Notes: generated by a model from the sequence alone, not told the origin. Positions 43,412 to 53,488 are shown, numbered from the stretch's first letter. The stretch is 64,000 bases of DNA from Eubacteriales bacterium (GCA_030539395.1 JAUNSC010000011.1:1-64000), one strand, 5' to 3'. Numbers and translations: made by a program.

Positions 43412-43458
43412 AAATGAGGGAGTTTTGCGCAAATTAGCGTGACGGCTCCCTTATTTTA
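43412..43458 (+). terminator. Terminator of recA-recX
   Basis: AAATGAGGGAG (43412-43422) pairs with CTCCCTTATTT (43446-43456) with one G-T pair; 23-nt loop, T-rich end. Confidence 0.75.
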
Positions 43459-43573
43459 TAGAGAAATAATTTTGACAGTTATTGGGTGCTCAATAACTTG
43501 ACAGACAGTAAAAAACAGTATAAAATTGAAGTGTTGTATTTGTACAATGAAAATTTAATAAGGAGGTGCTCCT

Positions 43574-45124
43574 GTGAATGCGGTAACGATTGTTATCTGT
43601 GTTGCAGTCGCCTTGCTTGCAGCGGCTATAAGCTGGTTTGCGGCAATTGCCTATCGTAAAAATGTAACAGAAAAAACGATTGGAAATGCAGAAGAGAAAG
43701 CCAGAAATATTATAGACGATGCATTGAAAGTAGCAGAGACAAAGAAGCGCGAAGCCCTGCTTGAAGCGAAGGAAGAGTCCATGAACCGTAAGAACGAACT
43801 GGACAAGGAAACCAAAGAGCGGAGAGCAGAACTGCAGAAGTATGAGCGGCGTGTATTATCAAAGGAAGAAAACCTTGATAAAAAGTCTGACGCACTTGAG
43901 AGACGCGAGACGAGTTTAACAGCCAGAGAAGAAGAGTTAAAGAAAAAGAGCGTTGAGATTGAACAAATCCACGAAAAAAAAGTGCAGGAACTGGAGAGAA
44001 TCTCAGGTTTAACCTCCGAACAAGCAAAAGACTATCTGTTAAAAACTGTTGAAGACGAAGTAAAAAGTGATACTGCCAGACTTTATAAAGAGCTGGAAAG
44101 TAGAGCAAAAGAAGACGCAGCAAAGAAAGCAAAGGAATACGTAACGACTGCCATTCAGAGATGTGCGGCTGACCATGTGGCAGAGACTACGATTTCTGTA
44201 GTACAGCTTCCGGGCGATGAGATGAAAGGTCGTATTATTGGTCGTGAAGGCCGTAATATCCGGACGCTGGAAACTATGACAGGTGTAGATTTGATCATTG
44301 ATGATACACCGGAAGCGGTTATCTTGTCAAGCTTTGATCCGATCAGGAGAGAAGTTGCAAGAATCGCACTTGAAAAATTGATTGTGGACGGTCGAATTCA
44401 TCCGGCCAGAATCGAAGAAATGGTTGAAAAGGCACAAAAAGAAGTGGAAACAATGATTCGCGAAGAGGGCGAATCAGCAGCTTTAGAGGTAGGAGTACAT
44501 GGAATTCACCCTGAGCTGATACGTTTACTCGGTAGAATGAAGTTCCGTACCAGTTATGGTCAGAATGCATTGAAGCATTCTATTGAGGTGGCTCAGCTGT
44601 CAGGCTTATTAGCAGGGGAAATCGGCTTGGACATTCGTATGGCGAAACGAGCAGGTTTATTGCATGATATTGGCAAATCCATTGACCATGAAGTGGAAGG
44701 TTCCCATATTCAGATTGGTGCAGATCTCTGTAGAAAGTATAAGGAATCTGCAACTGTTATCAATGCAGTGGAATCACATCATGGCGATGTAGAACCAGAA
44801 ACCTTGATTGCATGTATTGTACAGGCGGCTGATACTATTTCAGCAGCACGGCCTGGTGCAAGAAGAGAAACGCTGGAAACATATACCAACAGATTAAAAC
44901 AGTTAGAAGATATATCGAACTCTTTCAAGGGTGTCGATAAATCATTTGCTATTCAGGCGGGTAGAGAGATTCGAATTATGGTTGTTCCTGAAAAAGTCAG
45001 TGATGCAGACATGGTATTGCTGGCAAGAGATATTTCAAAACAGATTGAAGCTGAACTGGAATATCCCGGACAGATTAAAGTCAGCGTAATCCGTGAATCG
45101 CGGGCGGTTGACTACGCAAAATAA
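43574..45124 (+). CDS. rny: Ribonuclease Y
   Basis: 516 residues. Membrane-anchored endoribonuclease that starts bulk mRNA decay. N-terminal membrane helix (residues 3-25), long charged coiled coil (about 35-190), KH RNA-binding domain ([20 protein letters not shown]), HD domain with [15 protein letters not shown] and the C-terminal domain. GTG start after AGGAGGTGCTCCT. Standard position downstream of recA/recX in Firmicutes. Confidence 0.97.
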   Translation: MNAVTIVICVAVALLAAAISWFAAIAYRKNVTEKTIGNAEEKARNIIDDALKVAETKKREALLEAKEESMNRKNELDKETKERRAELQKYERRVLSKEENLDKKSDALERRETSLTAREEELKKKSVEIEQIHEKKVQELERISGLTSEQAKDYLLKTVEDEVKSDTARLYKELESRAKEDAAKKAKEYVTTAIQRCAADHVAETTISVVQLPGDEMKGRIIGREGRNIRTLETMTGVDLIIDDTPEAVILSSFDPIRREVARIALEKLIVDGRIHPARIEEMVEKAQKEVETMIREEGESAALEVGVHGIHPELIRLLGRMKFRTSYGQNALKHSIEVAQLSGLLAGEIGLDIRMAKRAGLLHDIGKSIDHEVEGSHIQIGADLCRKYKESATVINAVESHHGDVEPETLIACIVQAADTISAARPGARRETLETYTNRLKQLEDISNSFKGVDKSFAIQAGREIRIMVVPEKVSDADMVLLARDISKQIEAELEYPGQIKVSVIRESRAVDYAK

Positions 45125-45134
45125 GATAAAAGCG

Positions 45135-45167
45135 ACCCCTGGATATCGAAAGGTATTCAGGGGTTTT
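45135..45167 (+). terminator. Terminator of rny
   Basis: A 13-bp stem (45135-45147 with 45152-45164, G-T pairs allowed) closed by a GAAA loop, followed by TTTC. Confidence 0.8.
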
Positions 45168-45394
45168 CGTATTGGTGCACGGGTATTTGGGTGATAAGCG
45201 GTACTTTCAGGTATATTTCTGAAAAAACCGGGCATTTAAAATATGGTAAAGTATATGGTTTTATGGTATGATTAATGGACGCAGAAAATAGATACTTTTA
45301 TTCCTTATCTGACGATCAGCTCTGATTGGGGAATATGGGCAATGGTAATGTTAATTATATGATGTTGAAGTCAAAAGATATGGAGGGATTACAT

Positions 45395-46366
45395 ATGAAA
45401 ATGGGTATTTTGGGTGCAGGAAATATTGCCGGTACAATGGCGGAAACGATTCGGGAAATGCCGCAGATGACATCCTGGGCAGTTGCAGCAAGAAACCTGG
45501 AAAAAGCAGAAGGGTTTGCTTCAAAATATGGTTTTGAGCATGCTTATGGTTCTTATGAAGAACTTGCTTCTGATCCGGAACTGGATCTGATTTATATTGC
45601 CACGCCTCATTCTTTTCATTATGAGCATGCAAAGCTCTGCATTGAGCATGGAAAGAATGTTTTGGTAGAAAAGGCGTTTACTCAGAATGCTGCCCAGGCA
45701 AGAGAATTATTTGCTCTGGCAGAGAAAAAGGGTGTTTTAGTTGCGGAGGCCATATGGACACGGTATATGCCGATGCGCACAAAACTGGATGAAATTATTT
45801 CCAGCGGAGTGATAGGTACACCGTATTCCCTGTATGCTACATTATCCTATCCCATTATGCATAAAGCACGTATTACGGAGCCGGAGCTTGCCGGAGGAGC
45901 ATTACTTGATATCGGAGTATATGCCGTTAATTTTGCATCTATGGTGTTCGGAGATGATATTAGAGAGGTGAAAGCATCTGCTGTATTGACAGAAAAGGGT
46001 ATGGATGCAGCGGACAGCATTACATTTTTCTATGAGGATGGAAAGATGGCCGTGCTTCACAGTGATGCAAGGACAGCCTGCAACAGAGAAGGATCTGTTT
46101 ATGGTGATAAAGGCTATGTTATGGTCCAGAACATTAATAACTGCGAGTGTATACGTGTATATAATAAGGAACATGAGCTGGTGGCAGAGTACGAAACGCC
46201 GCAGCAGATCACCGGTTATGAGTATGAAGTGGAAGCGTGCAGGGAGGCTTTAGAAAAGGGCGAAAAGGAATGCCCTCAGATGCCTCACAGTGAAACATTG
46301 TATATAATGGAACTGATGGATGACATCAGAAAACAGATGGGTGTAATATATCCCAATGAAAAATGA
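45395..46366 (+). CDS. Gfo/Idh/MocA-family oxidoreductase
   Basis: 323 residues from the ATG at 45395, chosen for GGAGGGATTACAT; an in-frame upstream ATG at 45326 has no ribosome site. Rossmann motif GAGNIAGTMAE, then the family EKAFTQNAAQARE (catalytic lysine in EKAF, where EKP is more usual) and GGALLDIGVYAVNF (catalytic Asp). NAD(P)-dependent oxidation or reduction of a sugar or cyclic polyol; substrate not predictable. Stand-alone gene. Confidence 0.88.
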   Translation: MKMGILGAGNIAGTMAETIREMPQMTSWAVAARNLEKAEGFASKYGFEHAYGSYEELASDPELDLIYIATPHSFHYEHAKLCIEHGKNVLVEKAFTQNAAQARELFALAEKKGVLVAEAIWTRYMPMRTKLDEIISSGVIGTPYSLYATLSYPIMHKARITEPELAGGALLDIGVYAVNFASMVFGDDIREVKASAVLTEKGMDAADSITFFYEDGKMAVLHSDARTACNREGSVYGDKGYVMVQNINNCECIRVYNKEHELVAEYETPQQITGYEYEVEACREALEKGEKECPQMPHSETLYIMELMDDIRKQMGVIYPNEK

Positions 46367-46408
46367 TCGGTTGCGATGGTTAAGAATTCAAACAGAGGCT
46401 GATATAGG

Positions 46409-47527
46409 ATGAACAAGAAAGAAATTTCAGAGATTAAGAAACAATATACACAGCAGCGATGCCCGATTGACCGGATATGTGGATGCTATGTTGATAGTGA
46501 AAAAAATAAAAAGACACTTTTCAGGGAATCGTTTCTCTCCCTGCCGGAAGAAGAGTTTTTCAAATATTTGAATATATTTCGAAAGGTAATATCCGGTACA
46601 ATAGGAAAAAACCTTTTAAATATGGAATTCCCGCTGGAAACAGAAAGTGAGGGCGGCACTCAGCAAATGTTGATGCAGCTCAGGTATACGGGGTTAAAAG
46701 ATGACGGCATATTGGAGGAATTTTATGATAATATCATCAATTCCTATTATTATGTGGGAAATTACCTGATCCTTTTGATCCATGCAGTGTATGATATTCC
46801 GGGAAAGACCTCAGACGGGCTTGAGATGGAGGACGCATCCGATGAAGTATATGATCATATTATTTGCTGTATATGTCCGGTGAATCTGGCAAAACCATGT
46901 CTGTCATATAATGAATTTGAAAACTGTTTTTCCAGCAGAACCCAGGACTGGCTGGTAGAAAATCCGCTGATCGGATTTTTATTCCCGGCATTTCATGACA
47001 GAAGTACGGACATACATAGTCTTCTTTATTATAACCAAAAACCGGAAGCTCCGGCGGATGATTTTGTGGATAGTGTACTTGGGTGTGTGCTGCCGCTGAC
47101 GGCGGGAAACCAGAAAGAGTCATTTCAGAGTCTGGTGGAAGCGACACTGGGCGATGAATGCAGCTATGAACTGGTCAGGACGATCCATGAAAATCTGAAT
47201 GAGATGATTGAAGAGCAGAAAGAAGAACCGATGCCGGTAGTTTTAGATAAACAGGATGTCAAACGGCTTCTGGTACAAAGTGGTGTGGAAGAAGAAAGGT
47301 TATCAGAATTTGACCGGCAGTTCACAGAGTCGGTGGGGGAAAAAACAGAGTTCGTGGCGGAAAATGTGGCCAATACCAGAAAGTTTGAGATTAAGACCCC
47401 GGATATAGTGATACAGGTAAATCCATCCAGAACAGATTTGGTGGAAACAAAAGTTGTTGACGGAAGGAAATGCCTTGTAATCGAATTGAATGACAGTGTG
47501 GAAGTGAATGGTATTTCTGTTAAATGA
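46409..47527 (+). CDS. DUF4317 family protein
   Basis: 372 residues with the family start MNKKEISEIKKQYTQQRCPI and the CGCYVDSEKNK element, continuous to the C-terminal VIQVNPSRTDLVETKVVDGR. No membrane segments or catalytic motif seen. The family is nearly confined to Clostridia and has no known function. Converges on the HIT gene with a shared hairpin. Confidence 0.85.
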   Translation: MNKKEISEIKKQYTQQRCPIDRICGCYVDSEKNKKTLFRESFLSLPEEEFFKYLNIFRKVISGTIGKNLLNMEFPLETESEGGTQQMLMQLRYTGLKDDGILEEFYDNIINSYYYVGNYLILLIHAVYDIPGKTSDGLEMEDASDEVYDHIICCICPVNLAKPCLSYNEFENCFSSRTQDWLVENPLIGFLFPAFHDRSTDIHSLLYYNQKPEAPADDFVDSVLGCVLPLTAGNQKESFQSLVEATLGDECSYELVRTIHENLNEMIEEQKEEPMPVVLDKQDVKRLLVQSGVEEERLSEFDRQFTESVGEKTEFVAENVANTRKFEIKTPDIVIQVNPSRTDLVETKVVDGRKCLVIELNDSVEVNGISVK

Positions 47528-47614
47528 TATGATTCAGGTGACAAAGCTGGTTTACAGATTGCTTTGCGCAATGCGTTCCCAAAATCCTATGGGATATTAC
47601 TGGAAATGAAAAAC

Positions 47615-47646
47615 AGGGCGTGCCTATAAGCACGCCTTGATTTTTT
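47615..47646. terminator. Shared terminator hairpin between DUF4317 and HIT genes
   Basis: GGCGTGC (47617-47623) pairs with GCACGCC (47630-47636), extended by A/G-T pairs, followed by T6 (47641-47646) on the plus strand. The HIT stop codon lies inside the hairpin (47624-47626), so the terminator overlaps the convergent coding end. Confidence 0.8.
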
Positions 47647-48043
47647 CGATCATCTCTGCATATTCTGCATCTGTTAAATATGTTTTGTCCGGATTCATCT
47701 GGAATACGCCGCCCCATTCATCCTGACCATTGTATTTAGGAACAAGGTGAAAATGAAGATGACAGCCTGTGTCACCATATGCACCATAGTTAAGTTTGTC
47801 CGGATGAAAAGCTGCATGAATGGCTTTGGCAGCTCTGTTGACATCGGCAAAGAAACGATTGCGCTCTTCGTCACTGATATTTACAATTTCGCTGACATGA
47901 TCTTTGTATGCCACGATACATCTTCCGGGTTTGCTCTGCTCTTTAAAAAGGATGAGCTGACTGACATCAAGATCACAGATTTTAATACCAAATTTAGCTA
48001 ATGGATCTCCGCCCACACAGTAACCGCAATTATTGTCTTTCAT
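47624..48043 (-). CDS. HIT-family nucleotide hydrolase/transferase
   Basis: 139 residues from the ATG at 48043, preceded by GGGGGAATCTACT. The histidine triad is HLHFHLVP (about residues 94-101), and the zinc-binding CGYC near the N-terminus matches Hint-type proteins. Likely an AMP-lysine hydrolase or dinucleotide hydrolase of the Hint/Fhit superfamily. Single gene. Confidence 0.88.
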   Translation of the reverse strand: MKDNNCGYCVGGDPLAKFGIKICDLDVSQLILFKEQSKPGRCIVAYKDHVSEIVNISDEERNRFFADVNRAAKAIHAAFHPDKLNYGAYGDTGCHLHFHLVPKYNGQDEWGGVFQMNPDKTYLTDAEYAEMIEKIKACL

Positions 48044-48244
48044 AGTAGATTCCCCCAATATGTATTAATGACTATATTATAGCTTACCGGAAAGAAAACC
48101 GCAAGGAGAATTCGGCAAAGGTTTTGTGTGAGAGTCGATATGAAACAGAAGTTTTCTGATGTATTGATTGAAAACATAATTTATGTTAGAATAATACACG
48201 TGAGTGCCGGAAAGACAGGGAAACGATTCGGAAATTAATATAAC

Positions 48245-48279
48245 AAAAAACCGGAATCCCTGCTTTACAGGAATTCCGG
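48245..48279 (-). terminator. Terminator downstream of tRNA-Arg
   Basis: On the minus strand a 12-bp stem (CCGGAATTCCTG with CAGGGATTCCGG) ends in T6. Confidence 0.88.
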
Positions 48280-48291
48280 TATTTCCAAAAC

Positions 48292-48365
48292 CGTGCGTTA
48301 GAGGATTCGAACCCCCGACCTTTTGGTCCGTAGCCAAACGCTCTATCCAGCTGAGCTAAACGCAC
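48292..48365 (-). tRNA. tRNA-Arg (anticodon ACG)
   Basis: The minus strand folds into a full cloverleaf: acceptor GTGCGTT/AACGCAC, D-arm GCTC...GAGC, anticodon arm TTTGG-CTACGGA-CCAAA with anticodon ACG (read as ICG), variable AGGTC, T-arm GGGGG-TTCGAAT-CCTCT (paired), discriminator G. CCA is not encoded. A terminator follows closely, so it is transcribed alone. Confidence 0.95.
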
Positions 48366-48479
48366 ATATTTGCTCTGTTCGTTTCGAACAGAAATAATTC
48401 TAACGCATTTGCAGGATAATGTCAATACTTTTTTAAAAAAATTAGTAAAAACCAGAAAAAAGCAGCAGAGGTGATTAGT

Positions 48480-49685
48480 ATGAATGATACACCTTCAGGA
48501 AATCGTGTTCATATTGGATTTTTTGGACGGCGCAACGCGGGAAAATCAAGCGTGGTAAATGCCGTGACCGGGCAGGAATTGGCTGTTGTGTCGGACGTAC
48601 AGGGGACGACCACTGATCCGGTTACTAAGTCAATGGAGCTTTTGCCTGTGGGGCCTGTGCTCATCATTGATACACCGGGATATGATGATGAAGGAAAACT
48701 GGGAGAACTTCGCGTGAAAAAAACACGCCAGATTTTAAATAAGACAGATGTGGCGATACTTGTTACCGATGTGGAACACGGCATAGGCCAGACGGAGAGA
48801 GAATTGACAGAAATTTTTGAAGCAAAACAGATTCCGTATCTGACCGTATATAATAAAATGGATCTGCTGGATGGTGAAGCTGAAAAAGGGGTTAAAAACA
48901 CGGACAGGGAGATTTTTGTAAGTGCGCTGAATAAGACAAATATATATGAGCTGAAAGAAAAGATAGCGGAACTGTCCGATGCCGGAAAAGCAGAGAAGCA
49001 TCTGGTGGCAGATTTAATCTGTCCGGGAGATATAATCGTGCTGGTAACGCCGATTGACAGTGCAGCACCAAAGGGAAGACTGATTTTGCCTCAGCAGCAG
49101 ATGATAAGAGATGTTCTTGAGGCGGGTGCGATTTCAGTTGTGATACGGGAGACGGAGCTGAAAGAATTTTTAAGTAAGCCTGGCTGCCGTCCAACGCTCG
49201 TTATCACAGACAGTCAGGCGTTTAAAATGGTTTCAGAGCAGACACCGGAAGACATCAGCCTGACATCATTTTCCATATTAATGGCCAGGTTTAAAGGAAC
49301 ACTGGAGGAATCTGTGCGGGGGGCTGCAAAGCTGTCGGGTTTAAAGGCGAATGATAAGGTTCTGATTTCAGAGGGATGCACCCATCACCGGCAGTGTGAA
49401 GATATCGGAACAGTCAAATTACCCCGGTGGCTTCAGGAGTATACAGGGGTAAAATTACAGTTTGATTTTTCGTCCGGAATAGAATTTCCGGAAAATTTAT
49501 CAGATTATCAGTTGATTATTCACTGCGGTGGATGTATGCTGAATGAGAGAGAAATGATGTATCGTATAAAATGTGCTCAGGATGTTGGCGTTCCGATCAC
49601 AAATTATGGAACGGCAATTGCGCAGATGAACGGTATTCTCAAACGGAGTCTGGCCATTTTGCCGGAGATTCAGAAAATAATTTAG
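48480..49685 (+). CDS. hydF: [FeFe]-hydrogenase maturation GTPase HydF
   Basis: 401 residues from ATG 48480 (AGAGGTG six nt upstream; a GTG at 48471 would overlap it). Builds and delivers the 2Fe subcluster of the H-cluster. GTPase domain with Walker A GRRNAGKSS (G16-S24), DTPG and NKMD; a dimerisation domain; and a C-terminal cluster-binding domain with C300 in CTHHRQC and H348-C-G-G-C352. hydE, hydG and a hydrogenase are not in the window. DUF/SseB-like gene follows closely. Confidence 0.96.
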   Translation: MNDTPSGNRVHIGFFGRRNAGKSSVVNAVTGQELAVVSDVQGTTTDPVTKSMELLPVGPVLIIDTPGYDDEGKLGELRVKKTRQILNKTDVAILVTDVEHGIGQTERELTEIFEAKQIPYLTVYNKMDLLDGEAEKGVKNTDREIFVSALNKTNIYELKEKIAELSDAGKAEKHLVADLICPGDIIVLVTPIDSAAPKGRLILPQQQMIRDVLEAGAISVVIRETELKEFLSKPGCRPTLVITDSQAFKMVSEQTPEDISLTSFSILMARFKGTLEESVRGAAKLSGLKANDKVLISEGCTHHRQCEDIGTVKLPRWLQEYTGVKLQFDFSSGIEFPENLSDYQLIIHCGGCMLNEREMMYRIKCAQDVGVPITNYGTAIAQMNGILKRSLAILPEIQKII

Positions 49686-49702
49686 ACAGTGAGGAAAAAG
49701 AG

Positions 49703-50635
49703 ATGACAGACACGAAACAGGAAGAATTAAAGAAATTGCTGGTATCTGCCGATTTTAAGGAAGAGACCTATGAGAATATTCCTATACAGGAATTGATCAT
49801 TCTAAAAAATTCTGCATGTTCCATGAAAGAAAAGAACCTGAGTAATCAGCAGGCGGCGCTATTTTTTACAAAAAGAGAAGAATTCTTTTATCATATGGTG
49901 CTTCGTAAACTTCAGAAACTGGAGAGCATTTATGTATTGTTCTCCAAGGCAACCAACATGCCTTATGTAGTGTGTGATCCGGAAAGCTGCAACGATCAGG
50001 TGTGGATTTTCAGCGATGAAAAATTTGCAAAAAAGATGGCTGTTGAGGAGCTTCAGAAAAAGCGGGAACTTATTATTATGAAGATAGAAAATAAGCATTT
50101 CCTTGGCTTTTATCTGAATCTTTATCCTATGGGAGTGAACGAACTGGTGGTTGACAGGGGCGTGAATTCTCTGTGTGTAGAATTGAAAACACTGGTGACC
50201 AGACCGGATTATTCAAAAGTACCGGCAGAGAAAAGACCTGTGATAAATCCTGAGATGCTTCTCACTGCAATTTATTTTGCACAGGAGCGGAGCATGCCTG
50301 AGGACATCAGAGATAATGCGGGGTTAAAAGATTTGGAAGAAGAAATGCTGGTAAATCTAAAGAGAGGAAAGATCCTTGTCCCGATACAGGTGCCGGAGGG
50401 ACAGGAAGTCCGGCCGAAAGATATGAAAGTACCATATCTCAAACTGGAAAACGGAGATGCTTACCAGCCGGTATTTTCAGACGGAAATGAGTTCCAGAAA
50501 TTCAGTAAGAATCAGAAACTCCGGGCAATTGCTTTGGACGGTGAAAAGCTGTCGAAGTTTATGAATAAAGAGGTAAAGGGAATCCTTTTAAATCCGGCAG
50601 GTGTCCGGCTGGCAATACCCAGAGCAAAAATTTAA
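49703..50635 (+). CDS. SseB-like protein of unknown function
   Basis: 310 residues from ATG 49703 (GAGGAAAAAG upstream), 17 bp after hydF. N-terminal ~190 residues are helical and unrecognised. The C-terminal part, ILVPIQVPEGQEVRPKDMKV...YLKLENGDAYQPVFSDGNEFQKF with later KGILLNPAGVRLAIPRAKI, matches the SseB N-terminal domain (enhanced serine sensitivity). Function unknown. Ends convergently, overlapping the tRNA thiolase gene by 4 bp. Confidence 0.75.
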   Translation: MTDTKQEELKKLLVSADFKEETYENIPIQELIILKNSACSMKEKNLSNQQAALFFTKREEFFYHMVLRKLQKLESIYVLFSKATNMPYVVCDPESCNDQVWIFSDEKFAKKMAVEELQKKRELIIMKIENKHFLGFYLNLYPMGVNELVVDRGVNSLCVELKTLVTRPDYSKVPAEKRPVINPEMLLTAIYFAQERSMPEDIRDNAGLKDLEEEMLVNLKRGKILVPIQVPEGQEVRPKDMKVPYLKLENGDAYQPVFSDGNEFQKFSKNQKLRAIALDGEKLSKFMNKEVKGILLNPAGVRLAIPRAKI

Positions 50636-51381
50636 TGATTAGATTTTCCGCGAGTATGAGGGATGCGCTCGGGCCATCCCTCTATATTTCCGTTGATGAT
50701 AGCAGAGAACATTCTCTCTTTTACCCCCGGAAATTCGAGGTTGAGTTGACGAAGCATATCCTTCGCATATTCACGTTTTGTAAAACCATCTGCCGGACAG
50801 GAACTTTTGGTCACGGGCAGGTGGTATTTATTTTGAAAACCAATGACATCTGCCTCGTTTACAAACATCAGAGGCCGTATGACGGTCAGATCCATCCGGT
50901 CAAGATAGGTACGTGGTGAGAAAGAATGAAAACGGCCTTCAAAGATTAAAGAAAGAAGCATGGTTTCAATTACATCATCTTTATGGTGGGCGTAGGCAAC
51001 TTTGTTGCAGCCTCGCTGTTTGATGGCATCGTTGAGTGCACCTTTTCGCATTTTAGCGCACAGAGAACAGGGATTACTTTCCTTACGTGCATCAAATATA
51101 ATAGAGGCAATCTCGGTCTTTACAATGGTATATGGTACATTGAGATCCTGGCAGAGAGCCTGGATTTTGGATAAATCAAAATTTTTGTGCCCCAGATCGA
51201 CGGTAATGGCTTCCAGTTCAAAATGCCTGGGATAAAAACGCTGTAATCCCCGGAGGGCATAGAGAAGCGTAAGGCTGTCTTTGCCGCCGGAAATACCAAC
51301 TGCAATACGGTCTCCTTCCTCGATCATTTCATATTCATCTATGGCTTTTCGTACAAGACTCATCAATTGCTGTAGTTTCAA
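50632..51381 (-). CDS. TtcA-like tRNA 2-thiocytidine synthetase
   Basis: 249 residues from the TTG at 51381, preceded by AGGAGGT; in-frame codons upstream lack a ribosome site. PP-loop ATPase motif ISGGKDS, a CSLC pair in the middle that would hold an Fe-S cluster, and AYAHHKDDVIET. TtcA thiolates C32 of tRNA; TilS (lysidine synthase) is the other PP-loop candidate but lacks the CxxC. Convergent with the SseB-like gene. Confidence 0.82.
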   Translation of the reverse strand: MKLQQLMSLVRKAIDEYEMIEEGDRIAVGISGGKDSLTLLYALRGLQRFYPRHFELEAITVDLGHKNFDLSKIQALCQDLNVPYTIVKTEIASIIFDARKESNPCSLCAKMRKGALNDAIKQRGCNKVAYAHHKDDVIETMLLSLIFEGRFHSFSPRTYLDRMDLTVIRPLMFVNEADVIGFQNKYHLPVTKSSCPADGFTKREYAKDMLRQLNLEFPGVKERMFSAIINGNIEGWPERIPHTRGKSNH

Positions 51382-51548
51382 AATAATACCTCCTGATTGG
51401 GAAATTTGCTCTGTGCTTGTTATATCATGCAAAAAGCGTGAAGTCAATCGCACAGAGCAGGAAGCATCTGATTTTCATTGATTGACAAATCGACCTGTGC
51501 TATTCTTTAGATATGAGTTTACTAAGAACGTGCAAAGGAGTATGTAAA

Positions 51549-52949
51549 ATGTATCAGAGACAGCTTGAAGAGTATATTGAGAATCATATAGACGAAATGC
51601 TGGAGGATGTAAAAAAACTTGTCCGTATTGACAGTACAAGGGGTGAGAAAAAAGAAGGAAAGCCTTTTGGAGAAGGTCCGGCAGAGGCGCTTGCAGCAGC
51701 AGAAGAAATGATGCGTCAATATGGATTTATTACAAAGAATTATGATAATTATGTAGTGACAGGAGATATTTCTGAAGATGAAAAAGGACTGGATATTCTG
51801 GCTCATCTTGATGTGGTTCCGGTGACGCCGGATTGGACAGTCACAAGTCCTTTTGATCCCGTTGTGCAGGACGGAAAAATCTATGGGAGGGGTACGTCTG
51901 ATGATAAGGGCCCGGCGGTGGCGGCTCTTTATGCCATGCGCGCCATAAAAGAATCGGGAGTTCCTCTAAAGAGGAATGTAAGGCTGATCCTGGGGGCGGA
52001 TGAGGAATGTGGTTCATCAGATCTTGAGTATTATTATGGTATAGAAAAAGAAGCCCCAATGTCATTTTCACCGGATGCGGATTATCCGGTGATCAATCTG
52101 GAAAAAGGCCGTCTGGAGGCCGTCTTTGAAAGAAATTTTTCGGAGAGTGAAAAAGTATTTCCGGCAGTATTGGAAATAAAGGGCGGAGATACGGTAAATG
52201 TGGTTCCGGCAAAGGCCAGTGCGGTGGTAAAAGGAATTGCAAAAGATGAACTCCAGGAAGAAATACAAAGAGATACTTGCGGGGTGAAGTTCGAACTGGA
52301 AGAAGAGGATGATCGGATTATAATTTACGCAAAGGGAACGGCAGGGCATGCTTCCCTGCCGGAAACGGGACAAAATGCGATAAGTGCTCTTCTGGGACTG
52401 CTTGCGCGGCTGCCATTTGCGGAGAGTGAAAGGACATCGGCAATCAGAGCAATGGCCCGAATGTTCCCTTACGGGGATATGGGCGGAGAAGCCCTTGAGG
52501 TGTCAATGGAAGATGAAATATCAGGAAGACTTACTATGAATCTGGGAGTTATTTCTCTGGAAGAAAATCACTTTGAGGCAGCCATAGACAGCCGTATTCC
52601 AGTCTGCGGAGATGACAAAAATGTGGCAGATATGGTGAGAAACTGCGTCAATAAAAACGGTTTTGAGATGACTGCCAGCAGCCTTACAAAGTCTCATTAT
52701 GTTCCGGCAGACTCTGCCTTTGTAAAGACACTGGTTGAAAGCTATGAAAAGTATTCGGGACAAAAGGGGGAAGTACGGGGGATTGGCGGAAGCACATATG
52801 TGCATGAACTGGAATGCGGAGTTGCTTTTGGATGCGCCATGGATGACGTGGATAACCATATGCACGGAGATGACGAGTTTATGGTAGTTGATGTGCTGGT
52901 GATGAGTGCAAAGATTTTTGCAGATGTAATCTGCAGACTTTGCTGTTGA
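51549..52949 (+). CDS. pepV: PepV-like Sapep-family dipeptidase (M20)
   Basis: 466 residues from ATG 51549, preceded by AAAGGAG. M20 metallopeptidase fold: LAHLDVVP (His ligand), GRGTSDDKGP (bridging Asp), GADEECGSSD (catalytic and ligand Glu), PDADYPV and the final HMHGDDE (His ligand). Hydrolyses dipeptides using Zn or Mn. Length agrees with PepV/Sapep. Intact and singly transcribed; a shared terminator follows. Confidence 0.93.
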   Translation: MYQRQLEEYIENHIDEMLEDVKKLVRIDSTRGEKKEGKPFGEGPAEALAAAEEMMRQYGFITKNYDNYVVTGDISEDEKGLDILAHLDVVPVTPDWTVTSPFDPVVQDGKIYGRGTSDDKGPAVAALYAMRAIKESGVPLKRNVRLILGADEECGSSDLEYYYGIEKEAPMSFSPDADYPVINLEKGRLEAVFERNFSESEKVFPAVLEIKGGDTVNVVPAKASAVVKGIAKDELQEEIQRDTCGVKFELEEEDDRIIIYAKGTAGHASLPETGQNAISALLGLLARLPFAESERTSAIRAMARMFPYGDMGGEALEVSMEDEISGRLTMNLGVISLEENHFEAAIDSRIPVCGDDKNVADMVRNCVNKNGFEMTASSLTKSHYVPADSAFVKTLVESYEKYSGQKGEVRGIGGSTYVHELECGVAFGCAMDDVDNHMHGDDEFMVVDVLVMSAKIFADVICRLCC

Positions 52950-52969
52950 TAATTCTATGAAAAGAAAAA

Positions 52970-53001
52970 CCCGGTGTCAGATTTTTTATTCTGATACCGG
53001 G
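52970..53001. terminator. Bidirectional terminator between pepV and the DUF4358 gene
   Basis: CCCGGTGTCAG (52970-52980) pairs with CTGATACCGGG (52991-53001), one G-T pair, with T-rich sequence on each strand's exit side. Confidence 0.85.
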
Positions 53002-53017
53002 CAAAATTTTGTATGTT

Positions 53018-53488
53018 TTAAAATCCTGCTTCTTTTAATATTTCTTCAGCAGCTTTTGTATCATCTGTAACACACAGGACAACATAGTTTCCGGCGCTTT
53101 CAATCAGTGCGGCGTCAAGTTTGGCTACCTCCGGAGCATTGTAATCAGCGAACAGGTCAGACTGGTTTTTTACTCTTGTTTTGAAGAGGTTCTCCGCTTC
53201 GGAAACATATGCACTGTCACTGCATTTTACAACAGCTACTTCACAGGCGCTTGCACCTGAATTAAGAGCTGCCGTACCTTCTTCCACTTTTTCCATATCG
53301 AAGAAATAGGTGGAAGCCATAATATCGGCGGAAACGGAAGAAAGTGTATCGCTGGTGACGGTTGCAGTCAGATCAGCCGCGAGTTTTTCAATATCTACCG
53401 AAACATCACTGCCTTTTTTGCTGCCGCATGCTGTCAGCGCTAAAGCGCAGATAACGGCAGTAATTCCAAGTAATATTCTTTTTTTCAT
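53018..53488 (-). CDS. DUF4358 lipoprotein
   Basis: 156 residues. Signal peptide MKKRILLGITAVICALALTAC with a lipobox LTAC (lipidation at Cys21), then an extracytoplasmic domain of about 130 residues (VDIEKLAADLTATVTSDTLS...). The family is lipid-anchored and of unknown function; it repeatedly occurs with the SGNH/MBOAT/DHHW genes found next to it here. ATG follows AAAGAGGTAAATT. It is downstream of the SGNH gene and probably co-transcribed with it. Confidence 0.85.
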   Translation of the reverse strand: MKKRILLGITAVICALALTACGSKKGSDVSVDIEKLAADLTATVTSDTLSSVSADIMASTYFFDMEKVEEGTAALNSGASACEVAVVKCSDSAYVSEAENLFKTRVKNQSDLFADYNAPEVAKLDAALIESAGNYVVLCVTDDTKAAEEILKEAGF

